64,000 nucleotides of DNA from Akebia trifoliata (taxonomy: Eukaryota > Streptophyta > Magnoliopsida > Ranunculales > Lardizabalaceae). Within the stretch, counting starts at the first letter, position 1; every line of letters starts with the position of its first letter. Shown here piece after piece: positions 33,487 through 44,271 of this stretch. The stretch covers positions 20,021,021 through 20,085,020 of the forward strand of contig CM030718.1 of the NCBI GenBank assembly GCA_017979445.1, given 5' to 3'. Below the pieces are notes generated by a model that was not told the DNA's origin, made no database searches, and was given only the letters and a program-made list of their open reading frames with translations. The position numbers and the translations under genes were made by a program.

Positions 33487-36400
33487 ATGCGTTCTCTGAT
33501 GTGTAATTGACAATAACGCGTCCTTGATGCTTTTAAATTAAGTTCGAGTGACTTTGACATATTTGAACTCTTTTACGAACGGTTATCCTTCATTTCCAAT
33601 CCGAAGAGTATTGTATTTTCTGTCCATTTCGAAATTTGAGTTTAAGAATCGAGAAAATCCGCAAATTTGGAAGAGACTATCCATGTTCGAATTTGCTTTG
33701 TAATTCTACTACAAGAACAAACAATATATATATATATATATAAAATGTTTTAATCATTTATTCATAATAAATATATATAGAAAAATATTTTTTAATGAAA
33801 ACATATTCAAAATATTTTATTCATAAAATACCTTTAAAAAAAATTATATAGTCCAAGGTATTTCAAGAAAGTATTTTCTTTATGGAAATTTTTTTTTTTT
33901 TTTTTTTTTTTTTTGCAAATTTTCGAATTTCATTACGAAAACATCTTTAAAACAAAATGAAATTTATGAAAATATTTTCATCCTCATTTTTTTAAGAAAA
34001 TTATTTTCAAAACTTTTCTTGTCATGAAAAATATTTTCAAAGATTTTATTTATTTATTATTATTATTTTTTGGTGAGAATAATAGGTGTTTTGTCTAAGA
34101 AACAGTTGGAGTTTTAGATATAAAAAGTTGGGGTGACGATATAAAAAGTTTCGAAAAGAAAAACCCAAATCTTCTCCATTGATCAAATAGCTTTTGACAG
34201 TTCGATGAAGAAATGATGCTCTCTCTCTTGCCCTTTGGTGAACAACTTAAATTGCAGCACCATGATGAACTCCTCCGCCATCTCCGTCAATTTTGGCGAT
34301 CCTCGGTTGTCTACCCTTTCTCAAACTTTCCTTTCTTCTCTTCTTCTTCACGTCTCTGCCCTCATCACCGTGTCCAAGAACTCCTTCTACAAACAAATCC
34401 AATGAGTTTGCATGAAGTTCCTCCACCACCTTCGTCGATTTCGACGAACCTTGGTTGTCTACTTTTTCTCAACTTTCTTTTCTTCTCTTCTTCTTCACGT
34501 CTCTGCCCTCACCACCATGTCCAAGAAGGAGTTTTTCTTTTAGAAACCGATCAAATGAGTTTGAGTGAAGTTATTTCAATCCTTCTCAAACACCAATATT
34601 TTCTTCTCCATCTTTTTAATCACCGCCCCTCTCTTTGTTGGATCAATGCTCACAAAAGGCAAGCACGTGATCCATTATTCACAAAATTGCAAGGATTTCT
34701 CTGTGTTGAGAATATCTTAAAAAAAAAAAAAGCAAACTCTCCTTCTTCACTTTGAAGAACTCAGAAATCTAACCGTTCTTCATGATTTCAAAACTCTATA
34801 ATTTCTTCTTCGATATCTTAATACTCGTCTGGGCTGCGATTCGATTTCAAAAGAACCATCTCGGTTCATCAATTTCAAGTGATTTAGAGGTAAGAATTTA
34901 AAAGTAAATTGAGTTTTATTGCTGGATATGTGCAGTCTTGTCTTGTTGAATCGAATTTGTTCACCTGACAAACAAATTGACTGTACTTTCAAATGACCAA
35001 TAATCGATGTGTGCACAACAAACTTTAGCTCCACAAATGAAATGTTTTCTCCTCTTGAATGACTAGCTATCATAACATGGGGAAAACAAAGTCATTTTCC
35101 CTTCTAAGAAGGATTTGCAGGGTCATCTACCCAACCTTCACGCAATAAGCTCTGTTTAGAACGATTCTTATTCCTTGAACCTTTGAAAAAAATGTCCTTA
35201 ACCATCTTTGAAAAATTAAAAAAATAAATAAATAAATACACTTATTCAAAAAAAATAACATGTCTCACTAAGTACTAGTGTCACATTGACTAAAGATATA
35301 TAAGAGTATGAAAAAAAAGTCATCATGCTCAACAATGCTCTGATATTAGAAATTGACCAATCGGTACGTACAAATACTTCGTTGCACGGTCTTTTTAGCC
35401 AGTTGACTTTTGTCAGATGGTTGACGTTGTCCACTCCTAAAAATTATGATAAACAGTTACTTTAGAGATTAGCTAATTGATTGGACAAATTGTTCATCGC
35501 ATGGTTCTTCTGTGTGTACAAATCTTGCATCATGGTTTTTCTAGCCAGTTGACGTTGTCCACTCCAAAGCATTATTGATGAACAGTTGCTTTAAAGATTG
35601 GCCAACTGACTAGATAAATTGTTCGTTGCATAGTTCTTCTACGTGTACAAATCTTGCATCATGTGATTCTTCTAACCAGTTCACATTTGTCAGCCAATTG
35701 ACATTGTCCACTCCTAAGCACTATTGAAGAAAAGTTGTTTTAAAGATGGCCAACTGACTCGACAAATTGTTCGTCGCATGGTTCTTCTGCATGTACAAAT
35801 CTTGCATCATGTGATTCTTCTAGTTAGTTAACGTTTGTCAGCTAGTTGACATTGTCCACTCCTAAGCACTACTGATGAACAGTTGCTTTAAAGATTGGCC
35901 AACTGACTGGACAAATTGTTGATAAATTCCCAATTATTCGATTTTGGGATCGAAATTACACTGAGATTATCATCATATAATTGTTAGTTCCCATAAATAA
36001 TTACAAAATTAAATTATTTATCCAAATTAATATAACTAATGAGATATTATTGCTAAATACAGATAAATAAAGTGCACGTGAAAGTTGCCAAACGATTAAC
36101 AAAGTTGGTTACAATGTGCGTGCAAAAAGGAGAAAAATGATCGAAAATGAGTTGAAAAGGGTGCCACGTCACCGCGCCACGGTTGGGCTTGGGGTGCTCC
36201 ATAGTGATCTCGAGGAATTTGTCCTCGAGATTTGCATGAGATGTTCGAGAAGCTTCGGTGGTTGTAACTGAATGGGTCCTTTAGATCAAATCATCCGCCA
36301 AATCAACCCGATTACCCGAATACGAATGTTATAAATTGGAAATTAGTTCTTGTCATTGTTTGCGTTACATGATGATCGTGACTGATAACCTGAGCAGATT

Positions 36401-36530
36401 CAAGGTTGGAAGAACTGATTTTCTTACATTTCTCAACATTAGTTGATGCGATAGCGTTGACGTTGCAAGATGTTATCAATATTTTGGTTGATTTTTTTGT
36501 AGCTGACTAAAAGATGAGAGGTTGGGATGG
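33487..36530 (-). other. E4 interior, no coding
   Basis: 33720-34080 is AT-rich with a TATATA run (33724-33742) and a T run (33890-33914). 34270-34390 and 34420-34545 are two copies of a ~145-bp direct repeat (CTTCTTCTTCACGTCTCTGC), which explains the open plus frame at 34213-34755. 35270-35930 holds about four copies of a ~150-bp repeat. 36205-36225 is a perfect palindrome (CTCGAGGA...TCCTCGAG). Confidence 0.6.
35270..35930 (-). repeat. ~150-bp tandem repeat in E4
   Basis: About four diverged copies, each with GCCAGTTGACGTT, GTCCACTCCTAAGCA and CAAATCTTGCATCATG. Words such as GCCAACTGAC and GCCAGTTGAC within a unit are partly complementary. Confidence 0.85.
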
Positions 36531-36547
36531 TCCCACTAGGCATGCCA
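36531..36547 (-). promoter_or_regulatory. Candidate primer binding site of E4
   Basis: Sense TGGCATGCCTAGTGGGA, a few bases past the 5' LTR end. Starts with TGG as expected for pairing to tRNA CCA. I do not assign the tRNA. Confidence 0.5.
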
Positions 36548-36550
36548 AAA

Positions 36551-37340
36551 ATTTGTTGACAATAAAATTCTAAAAATCTACCTCGAGATTTGTGAAATAT
36601 GATCGTAAATGGTTATATTGATTTTGATAAAAAAAAAATACAGATATCAGTGTTTCCTCTGATTAACAGTCAAGTACAAAAATAGTGGTGTATGTAACTT
36701 TTCTTCCCTCTGGGCTTCACGCTTTATCGGCTTACAAGGTTGCTTTCACATTGGCTTCGCTTTGTTCTTGATCTTCTGCACAGGCTTCTATAAATTTTCT
36801 TCTCTCCGGGTTTCGTGTTTTATCGGCTAAGAAAGTTTTCTTATCTTTCGGAGAAGGACTTTATGGTTGATCTTCTCTTTAATCAGAGTCTGAATCTTTA
36901 AAGAACTTTTGTTTTATCTCTATAGGAGGGCTTGAGAGCTTCTTCTTCTCTGAAGGAAGTGTTTTTATCCATCCCCTCTCAATGAGAAAGGTTCTTGTAT
37001 TTATAAACTTAAAGATAATTTAACTTTTCAATTATACCCCAACTTAAAGATATTTAATTGATTTGTCTAAAAGGCTAAATTTGTCCAAATCCAATTTTAA
37101 GGATTTTATGGATTATTATTGGGCCAAACTTATTAATTTGGATATAAGGCCCAATACTTAATATGTGGATCACTTGAATTTGTTGGATCATGGGCTTTAT
37201 CTGCGAAAACCCAAAATCCAAACTTGTAGGAGGCACGTTCCCATTTAATGGACTCAATTTGGATTTAAGGCCCATTAATAAAATTAGGGATTTTTACTTA
37301 TAAAATTTGTAAAGGCCTCCTCAAAATTTGGGTGTCTACA
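36551..37340 (-). repeat. 5' LTR of E4
   Basis: Direct copy of 32669-33471, with TATA at 37001-37010 in the minus strand. Confidence 0.8.
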
Positions 37341-37367
37341 AACGTATCCCACAGACGGTGTCAAAAT
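37341..37367 (-). promoter_or_regulatory. Primer site region of H
   Basis: Sense reads TTTTGACACCGTCTGTGGGA, resembling the frequent plant gypsy leader GGCGCCGTCTGTGGGAA with decay at CpG. It lies right after a CA end (GCATCTACA), so the 5' LTR of H should begin at 37368. Confidence 0.55.
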
Positions 37368-38424
37368 TGTAGATGCAGAAACTTGCATTACCTCGTGACT
37401 CCTCTTAATTAAGGTCTTTAACCTTCTTATGTTCTTGGGTAGGCCTACAACAACACCACTTCGATACCCAAGTGATGATATAGTATAAGAAGTAAGATTG
37501 GGTATTTTTAGAGAGAAATCTCATACCTTTTGACGTGTTGTACCCTTATATTTGTAAGGGTTTCTTCCCTCAGATTCTCCCAGATTTTATCCATGATTTT
37601 CGTTCAAGCAATTATCCCCGTTTACGAATTTGCCTTGATTTTTGTGAAAGCAGTTATACTCCGTACTCCATATTTCCTTGGTTTTGTATCGAGCTTCACA
37701 TCATTGAAGCTTGGTTAAATTTTTATCGACTTCACTATTAACTCGGATGCTCAGTCAAGTTTTCATGTAATTCGTTCCTTTAGCCAAAGTTCCTCGAGAT
37801 TGCCATGTGTTGTTTTGTCAAAAAATATCCTTCATAGTTACCTATGGTATAATTAACATAAATGATCATTTTCCTACCCAAACGTGTACTCTTTTATGGA
37901 CAACTTCTTGACTACCACTCGGTTACAACAGTCACAGTGATGTTGCCGATCCAATGGATATTCAATAAATATGAAGGAGGAGTCATGGTAAAGATCATTA
38001 TGCATGGTGTTGTTTCTCACAGGGTGGCCTTTCTTTTCGTTGATTTTCATTGGGAATCTTGAGATGATACATCTGCTTTCACTTGTGTATGTAAGTGTAT
38101 TGCAAATTGTTTTCTAAAAGGCGACAAAGTATGCCTCAATATAAAAGGTTAAGGGTTAAAGAGAAAGTTGCCATTGATGTTGTTTGCAACTCATTCGAAA
38201 AAAACTTAAGCAGCTTTGATCCAATGGTGCATGCCCTTGATATTCGTGTTACTTGGGAACTTGATTCCTTACATTGGTGTAATATTCTTGGTGATCGTTC
38301 ATGCATTGTTACCGATAGCAAGATCTTTGGATTCATTGTTCATTATCTCGCGCAAAGAGAATGAAAAAAGATGACCATATACCAATTTCTCTATTGCAAG
38401 CATCTTTAGATCTATCTGCTTTAA
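37368..38424 (-). repeat. Probable 5' LTR of H (partial)
   Basis: Sense end GCATCTACA borders the primer site. The outer end was not found; E3 interrupts the sequence at 38425-38429. Short open frames (37862-38062, 38095-38364) have no known domain, lie in presumed LTR sequence, and are not annotated as genes. Confidence 0.4.
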
Positions 38425-38429
38425 CTTGT

Positions 38430-39468
38430 TGTAGACACCCCAATTTGCACGAACCCGTTAGGAAAATCCAAATTTCCTCGAATTGATTCCGAGTTAGACT
38501 TAAGTCTCTCAATGGACCCGCATTGCCACTTGGCATCATTATTCATGCATTCATGCATACATGCATCATGTCATATAGTTTGCATGCTCAACCTTGTCCC
38601 TAACCCACTCCAAATTTGTATCCATTATCCCTTTACCGATCCATCACCCATACCCTTATCATAGTCCACTCCCTAACCAAATCTAAGTCCAAAACAAAGT
38701 CCATCTTTTAACCTAAATTCAAGCCCATTCTATAAGTCCTAAACCCAATGACCCAAATCCATTACCTGGCCAACCTAAGCCTAAAACCCAATGCCATCCT
38801 AAACCCAATGACCCAAATCCATTACCTAGCCAACCTAAGCCCAAAACCCAATGCCATTCTAAACCCATAACTCAAGTCCATATCTTAACCCAAACCCAAG
38901 CACAACACCAAGCCCACTCCAAGTCCATTCTCTCACCCCTTCATATGATGACACATGTTGATACCTCATAAGCCCCCAATACCCAATGCATCATCTAATT
39001 GGAGGGTCAACTTTCCTTTTGTGAAAACTCAAGAATGCCCTTCTCAAAAAAAGTTAGTCAAACCAAAAAGATACTTTGGTTTTTGGTAATAATTCATAAA
39101 GTGGAGAGAACTTCCAATTATGCCCTCAAAAGGTGGGAATCTTCAAGTACATACATGAAGTTCTCCCATTGGTCCATTTCAAAAATATACTTCCACCCTT
39201 GCTTTATGAGTTATTTACAAATGAACCAAGGGATACTTTTCACCTACCACTTCACCTTTACACATGTCATTATCCCATTCACCCTCCCAAAAGTACTTTT
39301 ATTTTCCCATTGGTCCATTTCAAAAATATACTTCCACCATTAATTTATGAGTTATTTATAAATGAACCAAGGTCTACTTTTTACCTACCACCTCCACCTT
39401 TACACATGTCACCCCCTTATTCACCCTCCCAAAAGTACTTTTTTTCTCTCACCTCTATTTACCAAAAA
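38430..39468 (+). repeat. 5' LTR of E3, 3'-truncated
   Basis: Aligns with the right LTR from 54478 to about 55516. Just after TTTACCAAAAAACCA the homology stops. The right LTR continues for about 1160 bp (TATA box, transcribed part, U5); none of it is present here, nor any primer site. Contains a doubled CCCAATGACCCAAATCCATT phrase (38747 and 38807) shared by both LTRs. Confidence 0.9.
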
Positions 39469-39558
39469 ACCATGTCCATAATCTATGTGTGAACCTTCAG
39501 ATCCACAACCCGTACCAGATCAATCTATCAATCTCAACCATGTCCATAATCTATGTGT
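39469..39558 (+). repeat. Duplicated segment at the E3 5' LTR break
   Basis: CCATGTCCATAATCTATGTG occurs at about 39471 and 39538, the first copy sitting directly at the LTR breakpoint. A local duplication accompanied or followed the deletion. Confidence 0.75.
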
Positions 39559-39910
39559 GAACCTTCGGCTCTGTGCCGATACACGTCCAGCTCTGTGTTG
39601 ACAAACCTCCAGCTCCGTGCTGACAAACCTCCAGTCCTGTGTTGATGAACATTCGGTTCCGTGCTGATAAACCTCCAGCTCCTTATTGACAAATCCCAGC
39701 TCCGTGTTGATGAATCTTCAGTTCCGTGCTGATAAACCTCCGGCTTCGTGCCGATAAACCTCCGGCTCCGTGCTGATGAACCTTTGGCTCCGTGCTGACA
39801 AACCTCCAGCTCCGGGCTGACAAACCTTCAGTTCTGTGCTGACAAATCCCAGCTCTGTATTGATCAATATTGGGTTCCACGCCAACGAACCCCAGCTTCG
39901 TGCTGACAAA
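39559..39910 (+). repeat. 22-bp tandem hairpin array in E3 leader
   Basis: About 15 units of 22-25 bp of the form AAACCTCCRGCTCCGTGCYGAY. Each has 4-bp arms around a 5-base TYCGT-like loop: CGGC/GCCG, CAGC/GCTG, CAGC/GTTG, CGGC/GCTG, CAGT/GCTG. Changes keep pairing, with G-U pairs only if the plus strand is the RNA. The minus-strand frames (39683-39927) are repeat artefacts. Confidence 0.88.
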
Positions 39911-40038
39911 AAACCCAACCTAACCAAATACAGGGTTTTCTTAACGCAACTTTACCAATTAATCCAATCTGACCTAATAAATCATCATGCATCTTCATTG
40001 TGTAAATGATATACTAATGCCTAACCTCTTGTCCATAG

Positions 40039-41573
40039 GTGGCCAAACGACCTAGAAAGAAGTACTTATCGCCCGACAATCCTCCGTATTTTCTACGCTC
40101 GCAACCAATCATGAGCACTTCAGAACAACCTCAACAAACAACGACAGAAGTAGTAACGGATCTCGCCTCAAAACTTGATTTGGTAGTGAAGGCATTAGAA
40201 AAATATGATAAGATTCTCGATCTGCTGATGGCCAACCCAAGTATCATCCAGGCTGTCCAACATCAAGCTTCCGGCTCGAACCAGGCCATACCCGAACAAC
40301 CACAACAACAACCTCCGCAAGCACCGAATACCTTACCACCCACCATCCCTGCCAATCAAAGGCCACCGATTCACATTCACTGCAATCCACCACGACATGA
40401 AGTCATTTAAGAAGAAGAATGTGAATTCAGGGCAGTCGAGGTAAGGAATACCACTGAGGAGAAACTTGCAAGCAAGCTCGAGGCAGTCGAGGAAGAGATC
40501 AGAAGGATGAAGGCAAGGACTCCACAAATGGAATGAGGTTCAGAGATCTGTGCTTGTACCCTAATGCATCATTACCACCAAAGTTCAAATGTCCTGACTT
40601 TGAGAAATACAATGGCATTGGGTGCCCTATGTCCCACTTAAAGCTCTACTGCGGATCTATGTGCCAATTTGGGGACGATGATAGGTTGTTGGTTCAACTA
40701 TTTCAGAGGAGTCTAACGGGGGCGGCCCTCTCGTGATTATCTCAATTAGATCATTCTCGAATCAAGAGCTGGCAAGATCTAGCTACACTATTCTCGGAAG
40801 AATATAGGTTCAATACAGATATGGGGTTAGACCGGAATGACATGGCAAAAATGACACGGAAGTCGAAAGAAAGTGTGAAAGAGTATGCGCAAAGGTGGCG
40901 GGAATCAGCCTCTAAAGTAAAACCACCTATGACTGAACAAGAGATGAATACTATATTCATTTCTACTCTGGGCCATTCATTCTATACGCATCTAGTGGGT
41001 CACACAACTGCAAGCTTCTCGTCATTGGTTCAAGTAGCGGATCGAGTAGAGGACGGTATCCGATCAGGTCTGATTTATGACCTGTCTAGTCTAGGAGCAC
41101 CAATAGGGGGATCCATTCAAAGGAAACCAACGATCTTGAACAAGAAGAAAGATGAGGCCCAAGTTAACGATGTGCAGCCTATTCGTCTTTTCTTCATCTC
41201 TACACCAAACTAGAGGCCGCCAATACCTCAGGTCCCTTTCAAGGTGAACCCACCTCAAGCTGCACCGGCTCCACCAGTATTTCAATTCGAACAAAATCCA
41301 GTATTTGGGCAAAACCCACAATTTGCTTAGAATCATCAAACCGAGCAGCGTTGACCCAATAGGCTCCCTCGAGTCTTCATCCGCCTGCCTATGACTCTGT
41401 CAGAACTACTCCCAGCATTACTTAGGGGAGAATATCTCACTAAGAAGCAGCCAAACCCAGAAGTCGTAAAGGGACCAGGATATAATCCCAATCAATTTTG
41501 GGAATTCCATATGGGTGCGCCAGGGTATGCACCGACCAATATTGGCAACTCAAGCACCAAGTTCAGAATCTAA
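40039..41573 (+). pseudogene. E3 gag pseudogene
   Basis: The frame opens at 40039 just after TAG; the first ATG is 40111 (MSTSEQPQQ). The bases before 40039 (CTAACCTCTTGTCCATAG) look like a splice acceptor, so gag may begin by splicing. Stops interrupt at 40408 and 40534. The core is PDFEKYNGIGCPMSHLKLY, LVQLFQRSLTGAALS, then a stop, LDHSRIKSWQDLATLFSEEY and AQRWRESASKVKPPM. The C-terminal FWEFHMGAPGYAPTN corresponds to the zinc knuckle but has lost its Cys residues and the second His. Same Gag type as E2. Confidence 0.88.
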
Positions 41574-42397
41574 TCGATAGGAAAACGATCATCCTGGATG
41601 GTCCGGCAACCCAAGCACCTTAGCAGAATATCAATCAGAACCCGTTACCAACACATAATGAAGGAGGCAATAGGCCGACAGTCAATGCCATAGAGAGGGA
41701 TGAACCAAGCTTCAACCCTTCAGTTTTGATAGCACCCATTGGCTCTAAAGTCAGAGTCAATTTGAGGAAATAACCAACATCATCGAGCATCAATGCGTTA
41801 CCACAAGATACAACCCACCAATCACCATCCCAACTTCCCGTCAGACTTGCCAATCTCACCATTCACTCCAACTCCCAAACGTCAAATCCTTCACGACCAC
41901 CTCTCATTATACTCTACACATCACCAATTTCAAGCTCTACCGCTCGTCCACCTCTCATTATACCTTGCACCATACCGACTTCAGACCCTTCTTCCCGACC
42001 ACCTCTTGTCATACCCTACACTGCACCGACCCCTCAAACTTCAAGCTTTTCCTCCCGACCACCCCTCATCCTATCTTATACCAACCTACAAACCTCAAAT
42101 ACCACTACATCAATCGTCAAGCCCAATCCACCACCTCTTATCCTCCATGTAAAGCCAGACCCTCAACCTATGACTATTATATCCCCTAAACCATTTCCAT
42201 ACTGCTCAAGTCAAACAGTCCCATGGAGTTATGAGACGATGATTGTGACATCCGCAGGAGTTGAGAAGCCAAAAGATGCAATGATCACGGACATTGGTCA
42301 TATGACTAGATCATGGAGGTGCTACAAAGTACCAGAAAAAGAATAAAAAAGGCAGAACGAGGAAGATGACAACAGAAAAGAAAAAAGGAAAGGAAAA
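41574..42397 (+). pseudogene. E3 gag-protease linker
   Basis: Pro/Ser/Thr-rich reading with repeated CCACCTCTCATTATAC-like words (41900-42070), interrupted by shifts. From about 42110 the frame recovers a stretch with PWSYETMIVTSAGVEKP, a common pre-protease motif of plant gypsy elements (established knowledge). Confidence 0.6.
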
Positions 42398-43474
42398 TTG
42401 GTAGAGGAGGAACAGACACCTCAAGGGGAACCAGAGAAGAAGAAGAGCAGGATAACTAACAAGGAGGCAACTGACCTCCTCAAACTCATTCGAAAGAGTG
42501 AGTACAACATAGTAGAGCAGTTGAACAGAATGCCAACTCAAATCAGTATCTTTGACCTACTTTTAAACTCAGAGTGTCATCGGGAATTACTACTCAAAGT
42601 CCTTAGTAATGCGCATGTACCTGAGACCACCTCGCCAGAAGAGTTGGAAAAGATAGTAGGTCAGATCATGGCCCCCAATCCAATCACCTTCACCGAGGAT
42701 GAACTTATTAACGGGGGATGTGGACACATTGAACCGTTGCACATTATGGTAATGTACAAAGGTATGATGGTAGCAAGGGTACTGATCGACAATGGTTTGA
42801 CTCTTAATGTCTATCCTCTACAAACTGTGCACAAGTTAAATGCGGATTTATTTTATCTCAGGCCAACTAGAAGGACCGTAAGGGCTTTTGATAGTAGAAA
42901 AATTGAGTAGTTAGGGGAACTGGATCTCCCAGTCACTATTGGATCATGCACGTTTGAAGTGACATTTGAGATTCTGGACATACCCTCAGCATTCAATCTC
43001 CTTCTAGGAAGACCCTGGATCCACACCGCAGGGGCAGTCCCCTCTTCTTTGCACTAGCGAGTCAAATTCATCATGGGACATAGGGTGATATTGGTCCTCA
43101 CAGAAAATCTCATATCAGTTGATCGATTACCGGATGTGTCGTATATCGATGTAGAAATGACCAGAAAAAATGAGGGGTATCACACCTTTTAGTTCACATC
43201 TATCAATCATATCCAAAGGGGAAAAAAGAAGACAAGGGCAAAGTTGTCAAAAACAAACCTGATGATCGGACGAGTGATGAAGAAGGTGGGATATCGTTCG
43301 AGACAAGGGTTAGGGCCAAAAGGAAAGGGCAGGGCCGCTTTGATCAGCATACGAAAGCACACTCCCTACTTTGGTCTTGGATTTAAGCCTACAAGGAAGG
43401 ACATCTCTGATATGAAGGATAAAAAGAGGGAGCTTCGACTTGCACGAAGACAAAATCGAGAGCCTAATGTATGA
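42398..43474 (+). pseudogene. E3 protease and G-patch-like segment
   Basis: Aspartic protease region: MVARVLIDNGLTLNVYPL at about 42765-42815. The active triad reads D-N-G instead of D-T/S-G. LDIPSAFNLLLGRPWIH follows (the usual ILGRPW motif). Stops at 42908 and further on break it. At 43244-43474 a short frame carries MKKVGYRSRQGLGPKGKG, resembling a G-patch (GY....GLG..G..G), which is expected after protease in this lineage. Confidence 0.8.
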
Positions 43475-44271
43475 AACTTGGGCAAAGTACCACACATCAG
43501 CATCAACTTCCCACCATCCTTGAAAAAGTCAAATGACTCAACAGAACTACCACCGACAAACTGCACCGGAGAACCAAGTGTCGTAAGTATTGAGCCCATT
43601 CATTCGCAAGAAGACTCATTCGTTGAGTCCCCACATTCCTTTATAGATGGCATGGACATCTTGTTTGGAGGGAATTCTAAATGGAGTCAAAAGGAGGAAG
43701 AAAAAGAGCCCGCCAAGGCGGAAGTCATAATATGCGAAGAAGAAAAATCACTGTTCCCCTTTCAAATCGATTGGGGATCTGTCGTAATTTCACCCACCTT
43801 ACAAATACTTGTAGCTGGATTTGACGACTGTCACCCGGAAGTGATGGTTATATTTGAACCATCAAGGGAATCACTCTCCTAATTTATCCGCCCTACAGAA
43901 GAAGGGCAAGTTTTCAAGAATTGGGAAGAATACCCAATCACTTACGAGGCCACCATGGGGTCCAGAATCCCTACGGCCTAAAAAAAAAAATGTCATTAGC
44001 AAAATCTCATCTGCCCGAGGACCATAATGAGCCCTCGTCCTCGGAGCAAGACTGTTTTGGGGGCTCACCATCGTTGCTAATAAACTTGCATGATTTTTCT
44101 TTATCTTGTTTCAAGAATACAGATGGTTTACAAAATCCAAAAAAATAAAAAATCTTTCAAAATTCAAAAAAATTAAAAACTCTCCAAAATTCAAAAAAAT
44201 CAAATATTTGTAAAAATTCGAAAAAATCAGAAATCTTCAAAATACCAAGAGTTTTCAAAGAATTTCCTCAG
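43475..44271 (+). other. E3 spacer between protease and RT, possible intron
   Basis: 43478-43882 is open but acidic and without a domain. 43980-44271 is A-rich with four to five CAAAATTCAAAAAAAT repeats and no coding. A strong donor-like GTAAGTAT is at 43583-43590 and an acceptor-like TTTCCTCAG ends at 44271, where the RT frame opens. Both are phase 0. Ogre, a Tat relative, has an intron between protease and RT, so a ~689-nt intron is plausible but unproven. Confidence 0.5.

Larger units (their letters stand above)
32669..37340 (-). mobile_element. E4: non-coding LTR retrotransposon in H
   Basis: Direct repeats 32669-33471 and 36551-37340 flank about 3.1 kb. The right copy has a primer-like site to its left and the left copy a purine tract to its right, so the element is on the minus strand. 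No Gag or Pol motif is present on either strand. If the LTRs end three bases past CA (shared AAT in sense), the flanks are AACAT (32664-32668) and AACGT (37341-37345), a TSD with one CpG-type change. With canonical TG...CA ends no TSD is seen. Size and lack of genes suggest a small non-autonomous element. Confidence 0.75.

Noticed and set aside
34213..34755. 180-codon plus ORF in E4
   Set aside because: It spans two copies of a CT-rich direct repeat, which explains the open frame; no domain.
38095..38364. 89-codon ORF in the probable H LTR
   Set aside because: No recognised domain, no relatives in the window, located in presumed LTR sequence.
43478..43882. 134-codon plus ORF as a separate protein
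   Set aside because: Acidic stretch between protease and RT frames of E3; either pol spacer or intron, no domain of its own.
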